From Lachnospiraceae bacterium UBA3316 (lineage in GTDB: Bacteria > Bacillota > Clostridia > Lachnospirales > Lachnospiraceae), in the NCBI GenBank assembly GCA_002361955.1, contig DESK01000017.1:1-37846 (forward strand): 37,846 nucleotides of DNA, in the 5' to 3' direction. Positions 24,100 to 32,252 of the stretch are shown here, piece by piece. Numbering within the stretch: position 1 is the stretch's first letter; each line of letters starts with the position of its first letter. The position numbers and the translations under genes are program-made. The notes under the pieces are model-generated. The model saw nothing but the letters and a program-made list of their open reading frames with translations, was not told where the DNA came from and searched no databases.

Positions 24100-24274
24100 T
24101 GCAAGCATTCTTTGCGTCTCCCGGCGTTTTTCCATGTTTTTCACAATTTTCCCTCTGCTAAATTGTGCACTTTTTCTTTTCTCTGAAACGCTCGCTTTAA
24201 CACGCCTGCCCAGTCCGTGCAATTTCTTGCATATTCATTGCGTGGATGCGCCGACAGGAAATATTCCCCCACCG

Positions 24275-24338
24275 TTGACATCCTTCCCACAATCTCCTAG
24301 AATATACTTCTAAACACCTGTTGCACACTTTTGCGCAA
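24275..24338 (+). promoter_or_regulatory. Promoter and operator of the LacI-type regulator gene
   Basis: TTGACA (24275-24280), a 17-base spacer and TAGAAT (24298-24303) form a near-consensus promoter. Downstream of the expected start, GTTGC-N10-GCAAC with a TTGCGCAA core (24331-24338) repeats the core of the PTS operator, which suggests autoregulation. The stretch 24100-24270 between the two promoters holds only TGCAA-type half-sites. Confidence 0.65.
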
Positions 24339-24397
24339 CGCAAACTGGCAGAAGCATGAAATTCTGCATACAGACACTATGAAAAGGAGCTTTACCT

Positions 24398-25438
24398 ATG
24401 GCTATTACTATAAAAGATGTGGCTGCATTGGCCGGGGTGTCCCCGTCCACCGTTTCCAGGACGTGCAAGGACAATCCCTCCATCAGCAGGGAAACAAAAG
24501 AAAAGGTTCGCCGCGCCATGGCCCAGCTGGGCTATGACCCCAGTGCTGCAGGAAGCACGGCCTCCCTCCAGAGCTGCCGCACGATCGGCATCATTCTGCC
24601 TCCCTCTCCCAGGGAAGCCTACGAAAATCCTTTCTATCTGGAAGCCATCCGCGGTATCAGCCAGTTCTGCAACGACAGGCAGTACGCGAGCACGATCCTC
24701 ACCGGCCGGGACAACGAAGAAATCCTTTCGGCCATCCAGTTTATGATGCGGAAAGACCAGATTGACGGCTTTATCGTCCTCTACTCCAGGCAGGACGATG
24801 AGATCATCGACTACCTTTACAAAGAAGGGCTTCTTTACGTCCTGATCGGCAAGGCCCACCGGTTCGCCAATCAGACGATCTACATTGACAACGACAATCT
24901 GCTGGCGGGACAGGAGGCCACGGAATATCTCTATGCCCTCGGACACCGGAAAATCGCTTACTTTGGCACCGACAGCACCCTGCTTTTTTCCGCCGACCGG
25001 AAGGCAGGCTATCAGTCGGCGCTGCTCCGCCACGGGATCACCCCGAATCCCGCCTACTGCATAGAAGAAAATTCCCCCTCCTGCGCGGATGGCAGCGCCC
25101 TTCAGGAGCTTCTCCTTTTGGAGGCCGCCCCCACCGCCATGGTTGTGAGCGACGACATCCTTGCTGTAGCCCTGGAGAGAGCCTGCGGCAGGCTTGGCCT
25201 TTCCATCCCGAAGGATCTGTCCATCATTTCCTTCAACAACTCACTGTTTGCAAGGCTCACTTCGCCCCAGCTGACCTCCATCGACGTGAACTCCTTCCAG
25301 CTCGGCACAGAGGCTGCCTCCCAGCTCATCAATCACATCGAAAACCCGAACCTGCCGGCCACCAAGAGCATTGTCCCCCACACCCTTGTTAAGAGGGACA
25401 GCTGCCGGAGGCTTGCGCAGGAAGCTGCTACTTTCTGA
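24398..25438 (+). CDS. LacI-family transcriptional regulator (MalR-like)
   Basis: The 346-residue repressor has an N-terminal helix-turn-helix TIKDVAALAGVSPSTVSRTC (4-23) and a hinge near ETKEKVRRAMAQLGYDPSA. A periplasmic-binding-protein-like effector domain runs from about 62 to 335. AAAAGGAG precedes the ATG. It is divergent from the PTS-phosphatase-malQ operon, and both promoters carry TTGCGCAA palindromes, so it probably controls that operon and itself. The effector is likely a maltose-related sugar. The last 11 bases overlap the end of uvrC on the other strand, with no terminator visible between the two convergent genes. Confidence 0.9.
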   Translation: MAITIKDVAALAGVSPSTVSRTCKDNPSISRETKEKVRRAMAQLGYDPSAAGSTASLQSCRTIGIILPPSPREAYENPFYLEAIRGISQFCNDRQYASTILTGRDNEEILSAIQFMMRKDQIDGFIVLYSRQDDEIIDYLYKEGLLYVLIGKAHRFANQTIYIDNDNLLAGQEATEYLYALGHRKIAYFGTDSTLLFSADRKAGYQSALLRHGITPNPAYCIEENSPSCADGSALQELLLLEAAPTAMVVSDDILAVALERACGRLGLSIPKDLSIISFNNSLFARLTSPQLTSIDVNSFQLGTEAASQLINHIENPNLPATKSIVPHTLVKRDSCRRLAQEAATF

Positions 25439-27287
25439 AAAATTCATAAACCTTTCTGGCGCTGGCCTCATTCATGGAGGGGGCCTTCGCCAGCTCCTCC
25501 AGGCTGGCCTTCTGAATGGCCTCCAGGGACTGGAAGGTGCGCATCAGGGATTTTCTTCTGGCAGGGCCGATCCCCTCGATATCATCCAGTATGGAATGGA
25601 CCTGCTCTTTGCTGCGCAGGGAGCGGTGATATTCAATGGCAAACCTGTGGGCCTCATCCTGAATCCTGGTGATCAGACGGAAACCCTCCGAGGATTTGTC
25701 GATGGGGATCTCTTCATTCTGAAAATAGAGGCCCCTGGTTCTGTGGTTGTCGTCCTTTACCATCCCACAGACGGGAATGTCCAGCTGCAGCCTCTCCAGA
25801 ACCCGGAGAGCGATATTTACCTGACCCCTGCCTCCATCCATCATGATCAGGTCGGGAAAGACACTGAAGCTGCCAAATTTATCTGCCACCTTTTTTTCTT
25901 CCAGCTCCCGCTGTTCCTCCAGCCCATGCTCAAATCTCCTTGTCAGCACCTCATTCATACTGGCATAATCATCCGGCCCTTTCACCGTACGGATTTTGAA
26001 CTTCCGGTAATCACTGCGTTTCGGTTTTCCCTTCTCATACACGATCATGGAGCCTACCGACTCAAAACCGCTGATATTGGAAATATCGTAGGCCTCCACC
26101 CGCGTCACATCAGAAAGGCCCAGAAGCCCCGCGATCTCCTTCATGGCGCCGATCGTCCGCCCTTCCTCCCGCTTGATCCGATCCTTATCCTGCTCCAGCA
26201 CAATCCGGGCGTTGGTGGCCGCCAGCTCCACCAGCTTTTCCTTTGTTCCCTTTTTCGGCACCCGGAGGTAGACACGTCCGCCCCGCTTGCCTCCCAGCCA
26301 TTCCTCGATCAGCACCTGGTCCTCAATCCCCTCCGGCAGCATGATCTCCCTGGGGATAAAGGGCGTGCCAGTATAAAATTGCTTGATAAAGCTTCCCAGG
26401 ATCTCCCCCGGTGTCTCCTGGGGAGCCACCCGCAGGAAAAAGTGGTCTCTGCCTATCATCCGGCCGCTCCGTATGAAAAACATCTGCACCACCGCATCCG
26501 TGTCCTGCTGGGCCAGAGCGATCACGTCCTTATCCTCCCCGTCGCTGCTGGTGATCTTCTGCTTCTGGGCCACCTGCTTGACGCTCTTTAAGAGCTCTCT
26601 CTGCTCAATCGCCGCCTCAAAATCCATCTGCTCCGCGGCTGCGTTCATTTTCTTTTCCAGCATTTTGATCACCGGCCCATAATTTCCGTTCAGAAAGCTC
26701 ATGGCCTCCTCCACGGATTTCCTGTAATCCTCCCTGCTGATGTACCCCTGGCAGGGGGCATTGCACTGCTTGATGTGGTAATTGAGGCAGGGCCTGTCCG
26801 CCCCGATCTCTTTGGGGAGCTTGCGGTTACAGGTGCGGATCTTATACAGCTTGTGGATCAGGTCTATCGTATCCTTCACGGCCCCTGCGCTTGTGTAAGG
26901 GCCATAATATTTATTTTTATCCTTTTTCATCGTATGGGAAAAAAGGATCCTGGGGTAATCCTCCGATACGGTCACCTTGATAAAAGGGTAGGCCTTGTCG
27001 TCCTTCAGCATTGTATTGTACTTCGGCCTGTGTTCTTTGATCAGATTGCACTCCAGCACCAGGGCCTCCAGCTCCGAGTCCGTCACGATATACTCAAAGC
27101 GGGCGATCCTCGTCACCATCTGCTCGATCTTTGCCCCCTTGTTCCGGCTGCTCTGAAAATACTGCCGCACCCGGTTTTTCAGGCTCACAGCCTTTCCCAC
27201 ATAGATGATCGCATCCTTATCGTCATGCATAATATACACTCCGGGCTTCCCCGGCAGCTTCTTCAATTCCTCCTGAATATCAAACAT
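25428..27287 (-). CDS. uvrC: Excinuclease ABC subunit C
   Basis: The 619-residue subunit of the nucleotide excision repair nuclease makes both incisions around a lesion together with UvrA and UvrB. Domains in order: GIY-YIG nuclease (about 14-92; GVYIMHD, IIYVGKA), UVR motif for UvrB contact (about 203-238), RNase H-like endonuclease (VEAYDISNISG, LIMMDGGRGQVN) and a C-terminal helix-hairpin-helix pair (about 560-619). AGGAGG precedes the ATG at 27287. Length is typical. Upstream is a structured 165-base element and the terminator of the HD-domain gene, so a separate promoter or start is expected there, though I see no clear one. Confidence 0.96.
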   Translation of the reverse strand: MFDIQEELKKLPGKPGVYIMHDDKDAIIYVGKAVSLKNRVRQYFQSSRNKGAKIEQMVTRIARFEYIVTDSELEALVLECNLIKEHRPKYNTMLKDDKAYPFIKVTVSEDYPRILFSHTMKKDKNKYYGPYTSAGAVKDTIDLIHKLYKIRTCNRKLPKEIGADRPCLNYHIKQCNAPCQGYISREDYRKSVEEAMSFLNGNYGPVIKMLEKKMNAAAEQMDFEAAIEQRELLKSVKQVAQKQKITSSDGEDKDVIALAQQDTDAVVQMFFIRSGRMIGRDHFFLRVAPQETPGEILGSFIKQFYTGTPFIPREIMLPEGIEDQVLIEEWLGGKRGGRVYLRVPKKGTKEKLVELAATNARIVLEQDKDRIKREEGRTIGAMKEIAGLLGLSDVTRVEAYDISNISGFESVGSMIVYEKGKPKRSDYRKFKIRTVKGPDDYASMNEVLTRRFEHGLEEQRELEEKKVADKFGSFSVFPDLIMMDGGRGQVNIALRVLERLQLDIPVCGMVKDDNHRTRGLYFQNEEIPIDKSSEGFRLITRIQDEAHRFAIEYHRSLRSKEQVHSILDDIEGIGPARRKSLMRTFQSLEAIQKASLEELAKAPSMNEASARKVYEFFRK

Positions 27288-27300
27288 TTTATCCTCCTCT

Positions 27301-27465
27301 TATGAAAGCCAGATGCTCCGTGCCAGGGGCACTCCCGCATCTGCCGCCTGTATTCGCATTCCGCGCTTCCGCGCTCCTTGCTCCTACCGGCTTGCCCGTC
27401 CGATATCCATGGCCCTGCGCGTGTAAACACGCTCCGGCCCATGGCTGCCGTCCGGGGCTTTCATA
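27301..27465. repeat. Structured element with 10-bp terminal inverted repeats
   Basis: TATGAAAGCC (27301-27310) is repeated inverted as GGCTTTCATA (27456-27465). Inside are nested hairpins: CAGATGC with GCATCTG, enclosing GTGCC with GGCAC, and GCGTGT-AAACACGC, with CCATGG on both sides of the latter. The element sits 14-178 bases upstream of the uvrC start and contains no gene. It looks like a MITE-type or other intergenic repeat, or a folded uvrC leader. Confidence 0.65.
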
Positions 27466-27469
27466 GTAA

Positions 27470-27508
27470 AAAATCAGCTATACTTTTTTGATAAGTATAA
27501 CTGATTTT
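27470..27508 (-). terminator. Terminator of the HD-domain gene
   Basis: AAAATCAGCTATACTT (27470-27485) pairs with AAGTATAACTGATTTT (27493-27508), one mismatch in 16, loop of 7. Read on the minus strand it ends in TTTTTTAC. It separates the HD-domain gene from uvrC. Confidence 0.88.
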
Positions 27509-27551
27509 GTGTACTGTCATTCTATCACAGAGGCCGCAGCCTTCTGCTTTC

Positions 27552-28097
27552 CTAAGCCATCTGTGCCACCGCGACCGCAAGGAATTTCTCCCGCAGCTCC
27601 CCGTAAGGATTCCGGCTGAACACCTCGTAAGTCGAACACCACTTATCCACCAGGCATACCAGCACCGTCTCCCGGTACTTCGGCAACGCCGGCGTCAGGG
27701 GAAACATATGCTTTCCAATGATGTCCTGCTCCCGCTCGGAAAGGGCAAAATCCCTTCTGGCATTCCTGAGCGCCCGCCCGGGATGGGTGAACCCATGCCA
27801 TCTGTGGGACTGATCCTTCTCGTGCCAGTCGTATAAAAAGTAATCATGGAGCAACGCTCCCCGCAGGAGCTCCCGCCTGCTGCAGGCGATCCCAAATTTC
27901 TCCGCCAGCAGGACGCTGAAATACGAAACTGCGATGCAGTGAAGCAGCGTGCTGGTATTTCCATGCTGTGTATAACGATGCATCTTCAAAATCGAAGACT
28001 CTGCCGCCATCCTCAGCAGCAGTGCTGAAAAATTCTTTTCAAAGGCTTCTCTGTCCGCCTTGCGTTCTTCCGGCGTACGAAACAGCTTCCCACGCAA
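27552..28097 (-). CDS. HD-domain phosphohydrolase family protein
   Basis: The protein has 181 residues from a TTG at 28097 that follows AAGGTCGGTGG. Upstream in-frame starts (ATG 28145, TTG 28178) fall in or at the sigma-A promoter, so they are unlikely. HD-domain metal ligands are visible: His53 (LLHCIAVSYF), His84-Asp85 (ALLHDYFLYDWH), His130 (IIGKHMFPL) and Asp151 (CLVDKW). The enzyme is probably a cytosolic metal-dependent phosphohydrolase; the substrate is unknown. QHGNTSTLLHC is typical of the small HD proteins of clostridia. It lies between ftsH and uvrC with its own promoter and terminator. The start position is the main uncertainty. Confidence 0.8.
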   Translation of the reverse strand: MRGKLFRTPEERKADREAFEKNFSALLLRMAAESSILKMHRYTQHGNTSTLLHCIAVSYFSVLLAEKFGIACSRRELLRGALLHDYFLYDWHEKDQSHRWHGFTHPGRALRNARRDFALSEREQDIIGKHMFPLTPALPKYRETVLVCLVDKWCSTYEVFSRNPYGELREKFLAVAVAQMA

Positions 28098-28149
28098 AAT
28101 AAAACCACCGACCTTCCGAAATTGTCTTCCTTCTGTGCGTTCCATATGC

Positions 28150-28178
28150 ATTATAAAAGAAGGCCCCCGGAAAGTCAA
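28150..28178 (-). promoter_or_regulatory. Promoter of the HD-domain gene
   Basis: On the minus strand TTGACT (28178-28173), a 17-base spacer and TATAAT (28155-28150) form a near-consensus promoter. It begins 4 bases past the ftsH terminator stem and overlaps the longest open frame of the HD gene. Confidence 0.8.
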
Positions 28179-28181
28179 TAA

Positions 28182-28201
28182 CCCCGCTGCAGCCAGCGGG
28201 G
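28182..28201 (-). terminator. Probable ftsH terminator
   Basis: CCCCGCTG (28182-28189) pairs perfectly with CAGCGGGG (28194-28201) around a CAGC loop. Read on the minus strand the stem is followed by TTATTGACTTT, a weak U-tract. It lies 33 bases past the ftsH stop. Confidence 0.6.
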
Positions 28202-28233
28202 TATCTTATGAAAATCTTATGAAAAAATATTGT

Positions 28234-30168
28234 TTAGCCGACCGGCGACGCTTCCTTTTCCAGACGCACCTTCTCCGCCGCCATGCCCTCTGCCTCGTGG
28301 AAGATCCGCATGAACTCCTTTCCGGTGATCGTCTCCTTTTCGATCAAAAAGGCTGCGATCTTATCCATCGTATCGCGATGGGCAAGCAGAAGGCTCTTTG
28401 CCTTCTCGTAGGATTCCCGGATGACACGCATCACTTCTTTGTCGATCTCGGCCTCTGTGACCTCACTGCAGTTGAGTACCAAGCGGCCGTCCAGGTATTC
28501 ATTGGCCTGGGATTCCAGGCCCACCATACCAAACTTCTCAGACATGCCGAAGCGGGTAATCATCGCCCTGGCAATCCTGGTGGCCTGCTCAATATCGTTG
28601 GCCGCTCCCGTGGTCACGGAGTCAAACATAATTTCCTCCGCCGCCCGGCCTGCGGTAAAGGTCACCAGCTCTGCCCGAAGCTCTGCCTCGCTCTTCAGGT
28701 TCTTCTCTTCCTCCGGCACATTTAAGACGTAACCGAGGGCTCCCATGGTGCGGGGCACGATCGTGATCTTCTGCACCGGCTCCGCATCCTTCTGCAGGGC
28801 GCTCACAAGGGCATGCCCCACCTCATGGTAGGAGACAATGCGGCGCTCCTGGGCGCTTAAGATCTTATTTTTCTTTTCCTTACCTACCAGGACCAGCTCC
28901 ACAGCCTCGTAGAGATCCCGCTGGGATACCAGGCGGCGTCCCTGCTTGACAGCCAGGATGGCAGCCTCGTTTACCATATTTGCCAGATCCGAACCCACGG
29001 CTCCCGACGTAGCCAGGGCAATGGCGTCCAGATCCACTGTCTCATCCAGCTTTACATTTTTGCAGTGTACCTTGAGGGTATCCACCCTGCCCTTCAGATC
29101 CGGCTTATCCACGATGATGCGGCGGTCAAAACGGCCCGGACGCAGCAGCGCCGGATCCAGCACCTCCGGACGGTTCGTGGCCGCCAGGATCAGGAGCCCG
29201 GAACCGCTGTCAAAGCCGTCCATCTCCGCCAGAAGCTGGTTCAACGTCTGCTCACGCTCATCATTCCCTCCGCCGTAACGGCTGTCACGGCTCTTTCCGA
29301 TGGCGTCGATCTCGTCAATAAAAATAATACAGGGAGCATTTTTCTTCGCTTCCTCAAAAAGCTCACGGACACGGGACGCGCCCACACCCACGAACATCTC
29401 CACAAAGTCGGAGCCTGACAGGGAAAAAAACGGCGCATGGGCCTCTCCTGCCACAGCCTTTGCCAAAAGGGTCTTACCTGTTCCCGGAGGCCCCACAAGA
29501 AGGGCTCCCTTGGGAAGCTTCGCGCCGACGGATACATAGCGCCCCGGATGTTCCAGGAAATCCACCACCTCCTGCAAGGACTCCTTCGCCTCATCCTGCC
29601 CCGCCACGTCGGCGAAGGTCACGCCTGTCTCCTTTTGGGCATAGACACGGGCCTTGTTCTTGCCCACACCCATCATGCCGCCTCCCTTTGACATCTTCCT
29701 CATAAAGAACCACAGAAGGGTCCAGATCAAAACCAGAGGGAGCAGGGTGCCAAGCAGGTTGTAGAGCACCACGCTGGTAGTATCGGGCACCTTGTACTCG
29801 CAGGTTATGCCCGCGTCCAGAAGCTTCTGAGTAAGGTTCTCGTCCTCCATGCGGCCTGTCTTGTAGCTGAGCCGCATTCCCGGAACCGGCTGCTGCTTAG
29901 GCACCACCGTAATCTCATTGTTTGTAACGGTTACCTTTTCCACCTCACCGTGTTCCACCATATCCATGAACTGATTGTATGTGATCTTTGTCTCGGTAGA
30001 CTCCCTGAGCATCGAATTAAAGAGATTAATCACCACCAATGCCACCAGGGATACGATTAAAAATATAATGATATTCTGCCCGTTCTTCGGTGTTTTGCCA
30101 TTTTTCGGATCATTCGGCGGCCCGCCCTGGGGACCGTTTCCATTTCCCGGCATTTGATTATTGTCCAT
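28234..30168 (-). CDS. ftsH: ATP-dependent zinc metalloprotease FtsH
   Basis: The ATG at 30168 follows GAGGAGG by 5 bases and gives 644 residues; an in-frame ATG at 30198 has no such site. FtsH is a membrane hexamer that unfolds and degrades misassembled membrane proteins and regulators. A Gly/Pro/Asn-rich tail is followed by helix 1 (33-53), an external domain, helix 2 (about 133-156) and an AAA+ module. That module has Walker A GPPGTGKT (226-233), Walker B IIFIDEID (281-288) and the second region of homology ending LLRPGRFDRR. The protease domain carries the zinc motif HEVGH (448-452). Length is normal. A promoter lies at 30273-30301. Confidence 0.96.
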   Translation of the reverse strand: MDNNQMPGNGNGPQGGPPNDPKNGKTPKNGQNIIIFLIVSLVALVVINLFNSMLRESTETKITYNQFMDMVEHGEVEKVTVTNNEITVVPKQQPVPGMRLSYKTGRMEDENLTQKLLDAGITCEYKVPDTTSVVLYNLLGTLLPLVLIWTLLWFFMRKMSKGGGMMGVGKNKARVYAQKETGVTFADVAGQDEAKESLQEVVDFLEHPGRYVSVGAKLPKGALLVGPPGTGKTLLAKAVAGEAHAPFFSLSGSDFVEMFVGVGASRVRELFEEAKKNAPCIIFIDEIDAIGKSRDSRYGGGNDEREQTLNQLLAEMDGFDSGSGLLILAATNRPEVLDPALLRPGRFDRRIIVDKPDLKGRVDTLKVHCKNVKLDETVDLDAIALATSGAVGSDLANMVNEAAILAVKQGRRLVSQRDLYEAVELVLVGKEKKNKILSAQERRIVSYHEVGHALVSALQKDAEPVQKITIVPRTMGALGYVLNVPEEEKNLKSEAELRAELVTFTAGRAAEEIMFDSVTTGAANDIEQATRIARAMITRFGMSEKFGMVGLESQANEYLDGRLVLNCSEVTEAEIDKEVMRVIRESYEKAKSLLLAHRDTMDKIAAFLIEKETITGKEFMRIFHEAEGMAAEKVRLEKEASPVG

Positions 30169-30272
30169 TTCTACCTCCTCGTCTTCATTCCCATGCAACT
30201 GTCCAGTCCTTTCACAGTACCATACAAAAAAACATTGAACGCTTATCCGCCTGAACCATTACACTTCCATCT

Positions 30273-30330
30273 ATTATAAGTATACTTCTTAAGGAAATCA
30301 ATACAGAGTTTGTGAAAAAACCCTCACAAA
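30273..30330 (-). promoter_or_regulatory. ftsH promoter with upstream inverted repeat
   Basis: On the minus strand TTGATT (30301-30296), a 17-base spacer and TATAAT (30278-30273) form a good promoter with a leader of about 100 bases. Just upstream TTTGTGA (30309-30315) and TCACAAA (30324-30330) are inverted repeats that could bind a regulator. No CIRCE or CtsR box is evident. Confidence 0.65.
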
Positions 30331-30363
30331 TATAAAGCTTTTCTAAAATCCTGTCGAAATAAT

Positions 30364-30554
30364 CGTAACTGTTCGGTTCCCTCACAGTTACGATGCAAAA
30401 TCCATTTACAACCTCTACGCTCCGCTTCGGTCGGCTCTAAACGTGTGCCACTGGCACACAGAGCCTTCGACGATGGGATTTTGTACTCTTGTATCATATT
30501 CTTACGGTCTCAGCCCTAAAGGACTAGCTTTGCGTCGCAGCAAGTGCTTCGACC
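30364..30554. repeat. Three-hairpin structured repeat, copy B
   Basis: Hairpin 1 is CGTAACTGT (30364-30372) with ACAGTTACG (30384-30392), 11-base loop. Hairpin 2 is GCAAAATCC (30395-30403) with GGATTTTG (30476-30483), and a longer insert containing GGCTCT/AGAGCC and GTGTGCC-ACT-GGCACAC. Hairpin 3 begins CTTACGGTCT (30501-30510) and closes with GACC (30551-30554). Order, loop length and shared strings match copy A at 19735-19852. It fills most of the 559-base gap between ftsH and the DUF1846 gene. Confidence 0.72.
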
Positions 30555-30581
30555 TGTCCTAAACTATAACAAATAATCATC

Positions 30582-30610
30582 TTGCGCACCTTTTCAGATT
30601 GACATATAAT
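30582..30610 (+). promoter_or_regulatory. Promoter of the DUF1846 gene
   Basis: TTGCGC (30582-30587), a 17-base spacer and TATAAT (30605-30610) on the plus strand. The leader of about 110 bases includes a small hairpin, CCTGCA with TGCAGG, before the AGGAG site. Confidence 0.65.
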
Positions 30611-30727
30611 GGACAAGAAAAAAGGATGTCCTGCAAAACCATCTGATGCAGGCAGCCACAGCGATAAGCGATAAAACAGTTACAAAAAACGCAACCCTTT
30701 TTATATGCAACATATAGGAGAACAGCC

Positions 30728-32206
30728 ATGAAAATAGGATTTGACAACGAAAAATACCTTACCATGCAGTCCGAACACATCCGGGAGCGCATCGGAAAAT
30801 TCGGAAATAAGCTTTATCTGGAATTCGGCGGAAAGCTCTTTGACGACTTTCACGCTTCCCGGGTTCTTCCGGGCTTTGAACCGGACAGCAAGCTGCGGAT
30901 GCTGATGCAGCTTGCCGACCAGGCGGAGATCGTCATCGTCATCAGCGCCGGGGACATTGAGAAAAATAAGGTACGGGGAGATCTGGGCATCACATATGAT
31001 ACGGATGTGCTGCGCCTGATCGACTCCTTTGAAGGGAAGGGCCTCTACGTAGGCAGCGTCGTCATTACCCAGTACGCGGGCCAGTCCAGCGCCGATCTTT
31101 TCAAAAGCCGACTCCAGAAACTGGGCTTTAAGGTTTACACCCACTATACCATCGAGGGCTATCCCTCCAATATCCCGCTGATCGTCAGCGACAACGGCTA
31201 CGGAAAAAATGACTATATTGAGACAAGCAGGCCCCTGGTAGTCATCACAGCCCCGGGACCCGGAAGCGGAAAAATGGCCACCTGCCTCTCACAGCTCTAT
31301 CACGAACATAAACGGGGCATCCACGCAGGCTACGCCAAATTTGAAACCTTCCCCATCTGGAACATCCCGCTCAAGCACCCTGTCAACCTGGCCTATGAAG
31401 CAGCCACCGCTGACCTGAACGACGTCAATATGATCGATCCGTTTCATTTGGAAGCCTATGGGAAAACGACGGTCAATTATAACCGGGATGTGGAGATTTT
31501 CCCGGTGCTCTCCGCCATTTTTGAGCGGATCTACGGGGAGAGCCCTTACAAATCTCCTACGGACATGGGCGTAAATATGGCCGGAAACTGTATCATTGAC
31601 GACGAAGTATGCCGGGAGGCCTCCCGCCAGGAAATCATCCGCCGCTACTACCAGGCCCTGGCCGATCTGGCCTCCGGCCTGAAGCCCGACACAGAGGCCT
31701 TCAAGCTGGAGCTGATCATGAAGCAGGCCCACGTAGCCGTCACCGACCGAAAGGTGGTTCCCGCCGCCCTGAAGCGTGCCCAGCTGACGGGCGCTCCCGC
31801 CGCAGCCCTGGAGCTGCCTGACGGAAGGATCATCACGGGAAAGACCTCCGATCTGCTGGGACCCTGCTCCGCCCTTCTTCTGAACGCCCTGAAGATCCTG
31901 GGGAACCTGCCGGAGGACAAGCACGTGATCTCCCCGGCCTCCATCGAACCCATCCAGCGGCTGAAGACGGAGTACCTGGGCAGCAAAAACCCCAGGCTCC
32001 ACACCGATGAGGTGCTGATCGCCCTCTCCACCAGCGCCGCCTCTGACCCGGACGCGCAGAAGGCCCTCTCCCAGCTCCCGAAGCTGAAGGGATGCCAGGC
32101 CCACACCACCTCCATGCTCTCCGGCGTGGATATCAAGCAGTTCAAACGCCTGGGCATCCAGGTGACGGCAGAGCCCGTCTACGAAAACAAAGGGCTGTAT
32201 CACTAA
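30728..32206 (+). CDS. DUF1846 domain-containing protein
   Basis: The 492-residue protein spans the whole DUF1846 family, which is widespread in Firmicutes and has no assigned reaction. It starts MKIGFDNEKYLTMQSEHIRER, as homologues do. A glycine-rich loop, ITAPGPGSGKMATCL (about 174-188), recalls a nucleotide-binding loop but is not a canonical Walker A. The central part has GIHAGYAKFETFPIWNIPL, and the C-terminal third from about 340 is a separate alpha/beta lobe. There is no signal peptide or membrane helix, so it should be cytosolic. AGGAG lies 7 bases before the ATG. It lies upstream of pyrG on the same strand but is separated by the pyrG promoter and leader. Confidence 0.88.
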   Translation: MKIGFDNEKYLTMQSEHIRERIGKFGNKLYLEFGGKLFDDFHASRVLPGFEPDSKLRMLMQLADQAEIVIVISAGDIEKNKVRGDLGITYDTDVLRLIDSFEGKGLYVGSVVITQYAGQSSADLFKSRLQKLGFKVYTHYTIEGYPSNIPLIVSDNGYGKNDYIETSRPLVVITAPGPGSGKMATCLSQLYHEHKRGIHAGYAKFETFPIWNIPLKHPVNLAYEAATADLNDVNMIDPFHLEAYGKTTVNYNRDVEIFPVLSAIFERIYGESPYKSPTDMGVNMAGNCIIDDEVCREASRQEIIRRYYQALADLASGLKPDTEAFKLELIMKQAHVAVTDRKVVPAALKRAQLTGAPAAALELPDGRIITGKTSDLLGPCSALLLNALKILGNLPEDKHVISPASIEPIQRLKTEYLGSKNPRLHTDEVLIALSTSAASDPDAQKALSQLPKLKGCQAHTTSMLSGVDIKQFKRLGIQVTAEPVYENKGLYH

Positions 32207-32217
32207 GGCAAAGAGCT

Positions 32218-32246
32218 TTGACTTTTGTCCCCGGATAGTGTATAAT
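32218..32246 (+). promoter_or_regulatory. pyrG promoter
   Basis: TTGACT (32218-32223), a 17-base spacer and TATAAT (32241-32246) form a near-perfect sigma-A promoter 12 bases after the DUF1846 stop. Transcription would start near 32253, about 200 bases before the pyrG ATG. The start region is not the GGGC needed for Bacillus-type reiterative control. Confidence 0.85.
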
Positions 32247-32252
32247 GCAGTT

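Noticed and set aside
27301..27465. Small CRISPR-like or tRNA-like array before uvrC
   Set aside because: There is no regular repeat-spacer pattern and no cloverleaf; the region is explained by inverted repeats.
30309..30330. CIRCE or CtsR heat-shock operator upstream of ftsH
   Set aside because: The inverted repeat TTTGTGA-N8-TCACAAA does not match TTAGCACTC-N9-GAGTGCTAA or the CtsR heptad repeat.
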